Shown here piece after piece: positions 23,578-30,252 of a DNA stretch of 30,252 nt. The translations under genes and the position numbers were made by a program. The DNA comes from a virus, in the IMG/VR virus record IMGVR_UViG_3300031565_000241, positions 1 through 30,252 of that record. One strand, given 5' to 3'. The notes below the pieces were generated by a model. The model made no database searches. It had not been told where the DNA came from and saw only the letters and a program-made list of their open reading frames with translations. The first letter of the stretch is position 1. Each line of letters starts with the position of its first letter.

Positions 23578-24033
23578 TTATTTCTCCTTCACCAGGGCAT
23601 ACATGATCATATCTTCTCCGTGTGTACCGTAACGCTTCATCAATCCTTCCGACTTGAATCCTAATCGCTCGTCGAACCGGATAGATTCAGGACATTTTTT
23701 AGGGTCTAAGGCTGCCTGCAGGCGAACATACCCATTCTGAGAAAAACAACCATGAAGCAGTTTCTTTGCCACAATCCAGGTATCCGGATATTTCTTCGCC
23801 AGAGGAGAGAACACAGCCCAGATCTCACCAACGCCCGGCCACATATTGTGAATGCCGCAACAGAACACGATCTCTCCGAATGGATCCACCACAGTTACAG
23901 CGGGTCCAGATATCTTCTTGATATCCGCCCATTGTTTGATCGGCTGTCCCTCCCGGCACTTCTTCTCATAGTCCATGAGCTCGATGTTCAAGAAATCCTT
24001 GGGTTCGTATTGCCGCACTGTCAGCTTGGTCAT
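23578..24033 (-). CDS. GNAT-fold protein at the gp13 position
   Basis: 151 residues from ATG 24033, which overlaps the nozzle stop as ATGA; an upstream in-frame start at 24096 lies over that gene and is rejected. Predicted acetyltransferase-like layout: a KLTVRQYEPKDFLNIELMDY start, then VTVVDPFGEIVFCCGIHNMWPGVGEIWAVFSP, then a helix, RLQAALDPKKCPESIRFDERLGFKSEG, and a final strand (GEDMIMYALVKE). Many T7-like phages carry such a GNAT-like internal virion protein A (gp13), which may be structural rather than catalytic. Activity is not shown; the N-acetyl-CoA-binding loop is not clear. Confidence 0.75.
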   Translation of the reverse strand: MTKLTVRQYEPKDFLNIELMDYEKKCREGQPIKQWADIKKISGPAVTVVDPFGEIVFCCGIHNMWPGVGEIWAVFSPLAKKYPDTWIVAKKLLHGCFSQNGYVRLQAALDPKKCPESIRFDERLGFKSEGLMKRYGTHGEDMIMYALVKEK

Positions 24034-25988
24034 GCGGCCACCTCCGGTATCAGAACCAAGATCGTTGTCCGGTAGGGCTGGTCTTGAATGAACCAAACCC
24101 AGGCGTCCCGATGGGGAGTACCCTGCACGGGAATATGAACATCTCCCGTGTAGGCAGAAGTCCAGGCGGAGCCGTCAAACTTCTGCGCAGTTTCCAGGTT
24201 GACAGCCTCCGCATAGCCCGCTTTAAACGGCATACTTTCCAGTACTCGAGCGGTGACCGCCACCATTCGCTTTGTTTGGCCCTGCCCGGTTCCCGTCTGT
24301 ATCTGGGTATTCAGGCGCATGGTCTGACCCCTGCAGGTGAAGGCCATGCCGATGACGACATGATCGCCAACACCGTCGCCGGCGGGATAGGTCAGAGATC
24401 CGCTGGCTACCGCCACGGTATGGATCGTTGAATCCGTGATGTTGTAGATTGTAACTGTCTCGTCGTTGAACCGTGCAAGTCCGTTTTGTGTTGCGCCGGC
24501 GATTGCCGCGATATCAACATAGGAATCCAGCGGGATGTCTGCGGTAGCCCACAGGTGGTCGAACTTCTCAACTACCCGGCCGGAGGCCCGGTTGACACTG
24601 ATATACACTTCATCATCGGTAGTTCCCGGAACCACGCACACACTCTCGATCGTCCCGCCGGCCGTGGTGATGTGATACCAGGCCAGCACTCCATAGGCTT
24701 TGTTGTATAAAAGTGCAGCGAGTTCTCCGTTGGTCACGGCGAAAAGAGTAGGTTGCGGCATCTTTGCTACGGCTATTTGCGTGACCCCATTCTCAAGCAT
24801 GTGATCCGCGCCGAAGGTCAGATCCGGGGATTGTATTTCGGGACTCTGTGAGAGATAAGGATATTCACGCAACAGAGCTTTAGCCAGGGTGCCTTGTGCG
24901 AATACAGGCGCATCCTGAAACATGGTCGCCTGCAGAAAAGCGCTACCCAGTCCACTTCTTCGCTTCGGCTTGATATTCAAGGCTGTTACTGTATCAGGCA
25001 ACACCCATTCGGCGCTGCACGTTCCAATGATCAGGGCATCTGCCCCGATCATCCAGTAAATATCATCATCCTCCTCTGAAGCGATCTCGAAGAAGAATGC
25101 GCCCCCCTCTCCGTATACGCTTCGCGTGTAGCTGATATCCTCGGTCTCCGGAACAAGCGGGTTTGCCCACAGAGATTCATCTTTCAACTGTTTGGTGGTA
25201 TAGGTGATCATGTTGAAATAGTTGAAATCCCCGTACCAGAACGGTTCTGAAGCCCAAGTAGTCTGGGGTTCGTTGATGCTGCCGGCGTAGAACATCCTGC
25301 CGAGGAAATGAGCGATACAAGATGGATAATCGTCTGCCGCACTGAAGGGTTTCGTACATACCCAGTACCAGTGGACCGTGTTATCGGTGATATCGTCTTC
25401 CTCAGTAGTAGGTCCAGTGGCGCCCGCGCTGGTTCCTGCGGTGATACACTGATAAATCTTCATCGGGGTTCCGTTGGTAACCATATCGTCCACCACGTAG
25501 GCGGTGTTCGCCGCCCAGGCATCCACGCCATCCGCGAAATCAATCGTCAAGTTTGCGAGGCTAAACGCTGTTCCCCCGTTCCAGGTCAGGGTTGCAATCG
25601 CATGACTGTAATGGACCAGGTACAGCACATTGCGCACTTTCTGGTACTGGATCTGAAACAGCTCGGTGGTCGTGTAGGTGGTGGTAACTTCGGTGGGAGC
25701 CCCTACTAAAACTCCATCTTTCCAGATACGTATTTTTAGGTTGGTGAACTCCAGGACAAAGGCACTGGATTCGTTGACGACAAAGGGGATAAGTCTTGCC
25801 TTTGCCCCCAACTTGGTAATACCCAGATACTCTTCTCCCGGACGGGTCCGCACTCCGCCCTGGGTGAACGGAACCCAATTATCGACGATCTGGTTTCCTT
25901 TATTGTATAGCTCGGTATCGAATCTGCCGGAGAACTTTTGGCTGAGCTCCCCTGCGGTGAAATCGGTAATGACAGGACGCTGTAACAT
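24030..25988 (-). CDS. Tail nozzle (tubular protein B), T7 gp12-like
   Basis: 652 residues; ATG 25988 overlaps the adaptor stop as TGATG. Start MLQRPVITDFTAGELSQKFSG, and GRFDTELYNKGNQIVDNWVP FTQGGVRTRPGEEYLG, are typical of podovirus nozzle proteins. A beta-rich body follows with KARLIPFVV and FVLEFTN segments near 63-83. Residues about 155-211 are an inserted module (WAANTAYVVDDMVTNG, KIYQCITAGTSAGATGPT, VHWYWV) that recurs twice in the adaptor gene. Role: part of the short tail tube through which DNA exits. Family call is confident; the function of the insert is unknown. Confidence 0.88.
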   Translation of the reverse strand: MLQRPVITDFTAGELSQKFSGRFDTELYNKGNQIVDNWVPFTQGGVRTRPGEEYLGITKLGAKARLIPFVVNESSAFVLEFTNLKIRIWKDGVLVGAPTEVTTTYTTTELFQIQYQKVRNVLYLVHYSHAIATLTWNGGTAFSLANLTIDFADGVDAWAANTAYVVDDMVTNGTPMKIYQCITAGTSAGATGPTTEEDDITDNTVHWYWVCTKPFSAADDYPSCIAHFLGRMFYAGSINEPQTTWASEPFWYGDFNYFNMITYTTKQLKDESLWANPLVPETEDISYTRSVYGEGGAFFFEIASEEDDDIYWMIGADALIIGTCSAEWVLPDTVTALNIKPKRRSGLGSAFLQATMFQDAPVFAQGTLAKALLREYPYLSQSPEIQSPDLTFGADHMLENGVTQIAVAKMPQPTLFAVTNGELAALLYNKAYGVLAWYHITTAGGTIESVCVVPGTTDDEVYISVNRASGRVVEKFDHLWATADIPLDSYVDIAAIAGATQNGLARFNDETVTIYNITDSTIHTVAVASGSLTYPAGDGVGDHVVIGMAFTCRGQTMRLNTQIQTGTGQGQTKRMVAVTARVLESMPFKAGYAEAVNLETAQKFDGSAWTSAYTGDVHIPVQGTPHRDAWVWFIQDQPYRTTILVLIPEVAA

Positions 25989-26947
25989 CAGACATCCTCC
26001 CAGCGCACCGGTTCCGGCGTTCCTTCAGCTCCTTCATTCAACGCAACAATCCGCGCACTGGCATATGCGCCTGAGAACTTCTGAAAAGCCAGGATCGCAA
26101 TTTCTTTACTCCCAGTGACCTCAAAAGCAATCTCGGAGGCGATTTTCAGTGCTACGACCTCGCACAATAAGGAATCCCAATTGGATGGATCTTCCGATAA
26201 AGACAGGGCATTCAAATCGCGCTTCGTGTATTTGATAAATGAATTGTCTTGATCGCAATACAGGCATTTGCCCTCCAGGAGATACTGCACTCCCTGGTCG
26301 CTCTCCTTCGCCGCGGCCAGGTTCGGAACCTTGAATACCCGCAGAAAATCATAGGGAATCACGTACTGGTAGGCGTACACGGTGCGGTTGTAGGGAGGCG
26401 TTCCGTAATAGTCCCATCTGGCCGATCCATCGACCTGATTTGCGAGTACTCCCGTGGGTGGTGTTGCAGCCGCGGTCGTGCCGGCCTTGTCACAGACATA
26501 GACCTTGCCGATATCCCAGGTCACCAGGTCGCCCACCACGTAGGCGGTCGACGGCCAGTGGCACCAGTTTGTCAGTGCCGTGGATGGTCCCACATAGGCC
26601 CATATCACGGTACCATCGGTAACCCCGGCACCCGTACCCGTTGGCCCTCCGGCTGCAGCGGAGATCCCTGCGGCGGTACATCGATAGATTTTGTTGGTGT
26701 CGTTGGTAACGCGCTCGCCGAGCAGGTAGGCATGGCTGGCGGTCCAAGGGCAGGCCTGGTCGATCATGTTTTTCGCAAGCTCACGGTGGCAACACGAGGG
26801 CCAAGGGATCAAACGTAGGATCTCGTCCCGGCATAGAGGGTAGGCGGTGATCGCCCGGGCGGCATTCTTGGTTGTGTCTGTTATGATCGAGGCCGGCAGA
26901 CTGCCAAGACTGCGGAGAGCTCTGTTTATGATCTCCAGATTCGTCAT
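25988..26947 (-). CDS. Tail adaptor (tubular protein A), T7 gp11-like, with two inserted modules
   Basis: 319 residues from ATG 26947. The start (MTNLEIINRALRSLGSLPAS, then a helix and CRDEILRLIPWPSC) and the end (SNWDSLLCEVVALKIASEI, then helix) match gp11-like adaptor or gatekeeper proteins. These sit between the portal and the nozzle. Residues about 66-119 and 128-182 are two modules with a shared pattern: W...AY..G..VT.....KIY.C..AG...A..PTG....DG...W.Y.G. They look like small carbohydrate-binding or Ig-like insertions on the adaptor surface. The plain gp11 core is about 190-200 residues, so these insertions explain the extra length. Confidence 0.85.
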   Translation of the reverse strand: MTNLEIINRALRSLGSLPASIITDTTKNAARAITAYPLCRDEILRLIPWPSCCHRELAKNMIDQACPWTASHAYLLGERVTNDTNKIYRCTAAGISAAAGGPTGTGAGVTDGTVIWAYVGPSTALTNWCHWPSTAYVVGDLVTWDIGKVYVCDKAGTTAAATPPTGVLANQVDGSARWDYYGTPPYNRTVYAYQYVIPYDFLRVFKVPNLAAAKESDQGVQYLLEGKCLYCDQDNSFIKYTKRDLNALSLSEDPSNWDSLLCEVVALKIASEIAFEVTGSKEIAILAFQKFSGAYASARIVALNEGAEGTPEPVRWEDV

Positions 26948-26950
26948 CTA

Positions 26951-27088
26951 CTACCTTTTCTTCTGGGTGCTTGGCTTCCAGCCGGTCTTTTTTCGCATAG
27001 TTCCGTAAACATAGCGGCCGGTTCGTTTTTTCCCGTATCCCCGTTTCTTCGCTGTCGCCTTCAGCTTTCGTTCCATTTTGCGAGGCAT
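26951..27088 (-). CDS. Small highly basic phage protein (45 aa)
   Basis: ATG 27088 after AGGAGGGG; ends in TAG at 26951, and a second TAG follows directly before the adaptor ATG. The peptide has MPRKMERKLKATAKKRGYGK, then RTGRYVYGTMRKKTGWKPS; about 40 percent of residues are K or R. Small proteins with the GYGKKRTGRYVYGTxRKxTGWxP pattern are common in phages near the capsid/tail boundary, and they may bind DNA or RNA or be structural. The role is unknown. It lies just after the terminator, so it may be read at a lower level than the capsid genes. Confidence 0.75.
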   Translation of the reverse strand: MPRKMERKLKATAKKRGYGKKRTGRYVYGTMRKKTGWKPSTQKKR

Positions 27089-27103
27089 AATCCCCTCCTG
27101 TGG

Positions 27104-27131
27104 AAAATCCGGGGGGATTTCGCCCCCCGGA
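27104..27131 (-). terminator. Intrinsic terminator after the capsid genes
   Basis: On the minus strand TCCGGGGGG (27131-27123) and CCCCCCGGA (27116-27108) form a perfect 9-bp GC-rich stem around a six-base loop (CGAAAT), followed by TTTT. It lies between the 119-residue gene and the basic protein gene. On the plus strand it could work too, with TTTTT after the stem. Partial readthrough would lower tail-gene expression relative to capsid genes. Confidence 0.8.
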
Positions 27132-27153
27132 CTATTTTTCTCTGCTCTGCGAA

Positions 27154-27513
27154 CTACTTCTTGGCCTTACGACCTATCTGGCTGCCGAGAATCTTGTCCT
27201 TATGACTTGTTTGAGACTCAGGACCTGGATAGGACTTCACCGGTTCCGGCTTTTTCTCTGTGATCTTCGCTTCAGCCTCTTTGTTGGCCTCAGTTCGCTC
27301 CTGATTAATCTTTTCCCTCTCGGGTAGGATTTCATCATGGATGCGATCCTCAGCCTCTTTCGCCGAGACTTCGCGGAGCGGTCTGAAATATTGCCAGATG
27401 TCCCTTTTCTTGGCCCACACCATGTCGATCGTATATTCACGGCCTTGCTCGAAGTAATCGATATCCGCAGCTGTATTCTGGATGCACTCGACCTCTACTA
27501 AAATCGGTTCCAC
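27154..27513 (-). CDS. Charged hypothetical protein of the capsid region
   Basis: 119 residues from GTG 27513, with AAGGAGG before it. An N-terminal small domain (about 1-45: LVEVECIQNTAADIDYFEQG, then MVWAKKRDIWQYFRPL) is followed by a charged, E/K-rich helix and disordered, lysine-rich end (KKPEPVKSYPGPE and beyond). No family recognised. Position between decoration protein and adaptor suggests a minor head or head-tail protein. The start is firm because of the strong ribosome site. Confidence 0.7.
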   Translation of the reverse strand: MEPILVEVECIQNTAADIDYFEQGREYTIDMVWAKKRDIWQYFRPLREVSAKEAEDRIHDEILPEREKINQERTEANKEAEAKITEKKPEPVKSYPGPESQTSHKDKILGSQIGRKAKK

Positions 27514-27524
27514 GTTCTACCTCC

Positions 27525-27986
27525 TTACGGCGTAGCCGCGATGAGGTACGGCGCATCGACAGTGAAGAACGCTCTCCAGCTGCCGGCAGTGAGTGCGAAA
27601 CCTGCGATGGTGTAGTTGCAGCCCATATACCGCAACGCCATCTGGGCGGGAATCTTGAACGCGAATATCGTGCTGTTTGCGGCCCAGGCTACGATTGTCG
27701 CATTCGCCAGGATCCCGGAACTCCACATCACTGTGGGCGTTGTGAGGCCGGTGGCTGCCGATGTGACCAGGTCGATCTGGAGTGTCCCGCCTGCTGCGGA
27801 GATCGGAGCGACTGCGCACTGGAAGACGAAGTACAGCTGGTTAATGATGTTGCGCGGGATGTGCGTAAGGTCGATCACGTTGGTTGACACGTGGGTGGCG
27901 ACCGTGGTTTCAGCCTGGGGTGTTATTGATACCACTCCGGCCGTAGTAGCGACGGCGCAAAGGCAAAGATCTTTGTCAATGATCAT
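27525..27986 (-). CDS. Capsid decoration/cement protein, Bbp16-like
   Basis: 153 residues from ATG 27986, with AAGGAGG before it; a longer frame to 28049 lies over the capsid gene end and is rejected. The sequence starts MIIDKDLCLCAVATT and has a HVSTNVIDLTHIPRN segment, then beta strands (NQLYFVFQCAVAPISAAGG and LQIDLVTSAATG), as in Bbp16-type cement proteins. Such proteins bind the outside of the capsid lattice and stabilise it. The gene follows a Bbp17-like major capsid gene, as in BPP-1. Confident on context and pattern; not tested by alignment. Confidence 0.75.
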   Translation of the reverse strand: MIIDKDLCLCAVATTAGVVSITPQAETTVATHVSTNVIDLTHIPRNIINQLYFVFQCAVAPISAAGGTLQIDLVTSAATGLTTPTVMWSSGILANATIVAWAANSTIFAFKIPAQMALRYMGCNYTIAGFALTAGSWRAFFTVDAPYLIAATP

Positions 27987-28003
27987 AGCTTTTCCTCCTT
28001 TCC

Positions 28004-29014
28004 TTAAATCGTGAGCACTTCGGCTTCGGTGTTGATGATCGCATCGCACCGCTTGATGGGAATGCCCATGTAACGAGTGATCGGTTTTCCGCCGACCTCT
28101 TCATACCGCAGGGCGGCATTAGCCTTGACTGCAGCCTGCTGCTGTAGAAATTCCAGGATCAGGTTGTTGCAGTAGAAAACTGCCTGGCCCATCCCGAAGG
28201 AAGGAATTCTGTAGTAGGCTTTGGTCATTGCGGCGAATAAATCCACCACGGTTGAAGATAGCAGTGCAGTGTCTACGTTGGCACAACGTACCACGTACCT
28301 CCAATCCCTGACCGTGAAGCCGAGATCCCACTTGTAGTGGGTCCGATAGCCCTGATACCGCCCGGCCGGGGTCTGAGCATCCATCAAGGTGACTTCCCCA
28401 AGATCCTGGTGGTTGAAACCACCACCCTCGGCACCTTTCGGATAGATCCCGTGTGCGGTGTTCGGACCCCAAACGATCAACCAGATCGAAGTCTGATACG
28501 CACCGCTGGCCGCACCGTGAGTATCAATACAGTTGTATGCTGTAATGGTGCTCAGATTTGCTCCGTACTGTGGGTAACGGGGCATCAGACCGGTGAACCG
28601 CTCCGGATTCGTGTTCTGGTTGCCATAGAAAATGGTGGTGGCCATAGTCTGGTTCATGGCCTCGAGGAAAGCGTTATCCTCTGACAGCCGCCACGCTGCC
28701 GTGTTGCCGTTCAGGTCCGCAAGGGCCTTGTCAACCTCGGCATACGCCTCCAGCATCCCACAGGTATCGGTTACCTGAGATGTGATGGATTTGCTGGGCT
28801 GGATGCCGTAGTTAAGCAGGCGCCAGGCGACCGTTGGCAGTCCTGTCCGTATGGTCGATTTGTGACCAGTGGGCAGGTTCCCCTCGACAACATGCATATC
28901 ATCGAGAATCGTGTTGGTCCGCTTCATCAGCTCGATGATGCCGCTTATCTTGTTGTCGGGGCCTAATCTGGATGCTATATCCAGATAGGTTACGAGAGTT
29001 CCAATGGTAGGCAT
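28004..29014 (-). CDS. Major capsid protein, Bbp17-like HK97 fold
   Basis: 336 residues from ATG 29014, with CGGAGG before it. A segment SGIIELMKRTNTILDDMHVV, with EGNLPTGHKSTIRTGLPTVA, WRLLNYGIQPSKSITSQVTD and RLSEDNAFLEAMNQTM, is the recognisable core of BPP-1-type major capsid proteins. This family has a circularly permuted HK97 fold (established for Bbp17). FYGNQNTNPERFTGLMPRYP also fits. It builds the icosahedral head and is encoded between a scaffold and a cement protein. No delta domain at the N-terminus, in keeping with the separate scaffold gene. Confidence 0.9.
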   Translation of the reverse strand: MPTIGTLVTYLDIASRLGPDNKISGIIELMKRTNTILDDMHVVEGNLPTGHKSTIRTGLPTVAWRLLNYGIQPSKSITSQVTDTCGMLEAYAEVDKALADLNGNTAAWRLSEDNAFLEAMNQTMATTIFYGNQNTNPERFTGLMPRYPQYGANLSTITAYNCIDTHGAASGAYQTSIWLIVWGPNTAHGIYPKGAEGGGFNHQDLGEVTLMDAQTPAGRYQGYRTHYKWDLGFTVRDWRYVVRCANVDTALLSSTVVDLFAAMTKAYYRIPSFGMGQAVFYCNNLILEFLQQQAAVKANAALRYEEVGGKPITRYMGIPIKRCDAIINTEAEVLTI

Positions 29015-29044
29015 TTCCTACCTCCGATTGGACTACTCCTGGAA

Positions 29045-29884
29045 CTATTGGCCTTCCTTCGGAGGGTACACGACTGCGGCGATCTCTTCGTCCGACCGCT
29101 GGCCTACAGTACCGGTCTCGAGATGTTCTCCTCGGGAACCGTCTACGAACTCGTGTTCTTTTACTCGTTTCCCAAGTTCGATACATTTCTCGATGAACTC
29201 AGGATCGTTACCAATTCCCGATTTTGCGAGTAGAACAGAGATGTGCGGTGTGCGTATTAGATTGAATCCGCGCTCCATGTAGGACATCTCGGCGTCGTAA
29301 CCAACTCCATGCTTTTGCCGCAGATAGTCCACAGTTTCTTTCTCTGTTGCCTTCACGATTTTCTGTGCATTCACGAACTGCTCGCCGATAGTCTTCATGT
29401 ACCACTGATGGATCGTATTTACCTGTGTGTCGTTCAGCTCGGCGGTATGGACGATTTGCAAGAAATCTTTCTGCATCGCCTCGTCTATCAGGAGTCCCTC
29501 CGGCAATTCGGCCTTTTCCAGTTTGTAGTCTTCTGGTTTTTCTGGCACGCCGATCGCTTTGCGATAGCGTACCTTTTCCTCCTCGGTCGCCTTCTCGTTA
29601 GGAACACTGACAGCTTGACTTTGCTTCTTTTCCAGCTCTGCATACGACCTTACGAGATCCGGTATCCCTTTCTCGAACTTGGATACGGCCTTGATCAGAT
29701 CTGCATCCGCCTTCTGTTCAGTAGTCATCCCGTTCATCCATGCGTGGGGCAACTCTAGAGTCACACTCTCCGTCAACGACGTGGTGCCTTCGCCCTCGCC
29801 GGTGAGGAGGGAACCCCCCTTTGCCGCGTTTTCTACGGCAGCCGCGTTATCCTTGTCGGGCGCGGTAGCCTGTTGATCGCTCAT
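29045..29884 (-). CDS. Capsid scaffold protein
   Basis: 279 residues from ATG 29884, with AAGGAG before it. The protein is acidic and helical, with a disordered start (MSDQQATAPDKDNAAAVENA), a WMNGMTTEQKADADLIKAVS segment, a coiled coil (ELEKKQSQAV), and KAIGVPEKPEDYKLEK, a motif found in many podovirus scaffold proteins. It lies directly before the major capsid gene. It guides head assembly and leaves or is degraded before packaging. A protease domain is not seen. Confidence 0.85.
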   Translation of the reverse strand: MSDQQATAPDKDNAAAVENAAKGGSLLTGEGEGTTSLTESVTLELPHAWMNGMTTEQKADADLIKAVSKFEKGIPDLVRSYAELEKKQSQAVSVPNEKATEEEKVRYRKAIGVPEKPEDYKLEKAELPEGLLIDEAMQKDFLQIVHTAELNDTQVNTIHQWYMKTIGEQFVNAQKIVKATEKETVDYLRQKHGVGYDAEMSYMERGFNLIRTPHISVLLAKSGIGNDPEFIEKCIELGKRVKEHEFVDGSRGEHLETGTVGQRSDEEIAAVVYPPKEGQ

Positions 29885-29886
29885 AC

Positions 29887-30141
29887 TTACTCCTTCTGTT
29901 TTAACAGGGCCTCCATGACCCTGTAGATTGAATCCTCCCCGAAATATCGGAGAAGAAACTTCGCATAGTTGTTAAGAGCCTGATGCTCTTCAGTCTCGGC
30001 TCTACGGAAGAAATAGAGGTTCTCGAAGATGACATGAAACACAATCTGGCCGTCTTCGGTCACCGCCACATTGCCGAACGCTTCCTTGATCCGTTGCGCA
30101 CGGTCTTCTTCCGAGAGTTCGCCCAGCCATTCAAGCACCAT
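29887..30141 (-). CDS. Bbp19-like small protein
   Basis: 84 residues from ATG 30141, which overlaps the stop of a short reading frame in another phase. It has VLEWLGELSEEDRAQRIKEA, FGNVAVTEDGQIVFHVIFEN, then FFRRAETEEHQALNNYAKFL and a final helix. The pattern FG...G..V......N.YFFR......F.A...G.R/KF resembles the Bbp19 family, found before the scaffold in BPP-1-like virion modules. The role is unknown. Its stop is two bases before the scaffold start, so co-translation is likely. Confidence 0.7.
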   Translation of the reverse strand: MVLEWLGELSEEDRAQRIKEAFGNVAVTEDGQIVFHVIFENLYFFRRAETEEHQALNNYAKFLLRYFGEDSIYRVMEALLKQKE

Positions 30142-30148
30142 CAGATGC

Positions 30149-30252
30149 TTACGCCGGGATCTCTTCCCAGTTCATCGAGAAGAAACCGTGGACCACTGTG
30201 AGCGTGTAGATGAATATGAACCCGCCCGCGGGAATGATGATCGAACCATCCA
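30149..30252 (-). CDS. Partial CDS, C-terminal end, unknown product
   Basis: An open frame enters from the right edge and ends in TAA at 30149. The visible residues are a beta-type stretch (DGSIIIPAGGFIFIYTLTVV, then HGFFSMNWEEIPA). The ending N-W-E-E-I-P looks like a natural C-terminus and no stop interrupts it. It would be a virion or packaging gene upstream of the Bbp19-like gene. The function cannot be told. Confidence 0.55.
   Translation of the reverse strand, partial: DGSIIIPAGGFIFIYTLTVVHGFFSMNWEEIPA

Noticed and set aside
23578-24096. Longer start of the GNAT-like gene
   Set aside because: The extra 21 residues lie over the nozzle gene. ATG 24033 has the usual ATGA overlap.
1-30252. 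CRISPR array, tRNA or rRNA genes, insertion sequence, attachment site
   Set aside because: No regularly spaced repeats, cloverleaf-like sequences, transposase frames or integrase-linked repeats were found by reading. A program scan for tRNA was not possible.

Overview
The window is an internal part of the genome of an uncultured tailed phage, or a prophage of one, with short-tailed (podovirus) virion logic. No host gene, integrase, tRNA or rRNA was seen. Almost every gene lies on the minus strand, so transcription runs mainly from the right edge to the left. Genes are packed tightly, with ATGA, GTGA, TTGA or TGATG stop/start overlaps at most junctions. A Gram-negative host is inferred from a lipoprotein signal, spanin-like membrane coiled-coil proteins and podovirus internal virion proteins. 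The exact taxon cannot be read from the sequence.

Right part (30252 to about 20900), virion module. In transcription order: an unidentified gene tail, a Bbp19-like small protein, a scaffold, a major capsid protein and a capsid-decoration protein resembling those of Bordetella phage BPP-1, a charged hypothetical protein, and a strong hairpin terminator. These are followed by a tiny basic protein, a T7 gp11-like tail adaptor, a T7 gp12-like tail nozzle, and a row of internal (ejection) proteins at the gp13, gp14 and gp15 positions. The large terminase and portal are not in the window and are expected further right. Three copies of a W-x-AY-type surface module are built into the adaptor and the nozzle.

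Middle (20912 to 9355). A 2640-residue giant protein fills the gp16 (ejection) position. It looks like a polyvalent protein, with an HEFFH metallopeptidase-like motif, a ParB-like segment, long coiled coils and hydrophobic N- and C-terminal regions. It is followed by a 1212-residue fibre with an FN3-like N-terminus and an internal duplication of two LamG-like units.

Lysis region (9355 to 6766). A small hypothetical gene is followed by an XhlA-like membrane protein, an M23 endopeptidase, a two-TM holin candidate, and a YiiX/NlpC-type papain-like hydrolase. It ends with an unusual pair of almost completely overlapping reading frames, both encoding membrane-anchored coiled coils (spanin candidates).

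Cassette on the plus strand (5700 to 6769). Three AT-richer genes (membrane protein, zinc-ribbon protein, lipoprotein) face the rest of the genome. They are served by a promoter/Shine-Dalgarno block that occurs twice. A divergent, near-consensus sigma70 promoter drives a small ribbon-helix-helix regulator the other way. This looks like a moron or lysogenic-conversion cassette with its own control.

Left part (5641 to 1), DNA metabolism. Regulator, two small genes, an MT-A70 adenine methyltransferase, a predicted PD-(D/E)XK protein, a zinc-finger protein, a tiny membrane protein missed by simple ORF cut-offs, then a recombination operon: Bet/RecT annealing protein, coiled-coil protein, Cas4/RecB-like exonuclease, and a NinB-like protein. 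A pair of nested perfect inverted repeats puts the bet ribosome binding site inside an RNA stem, which suggests translational control.
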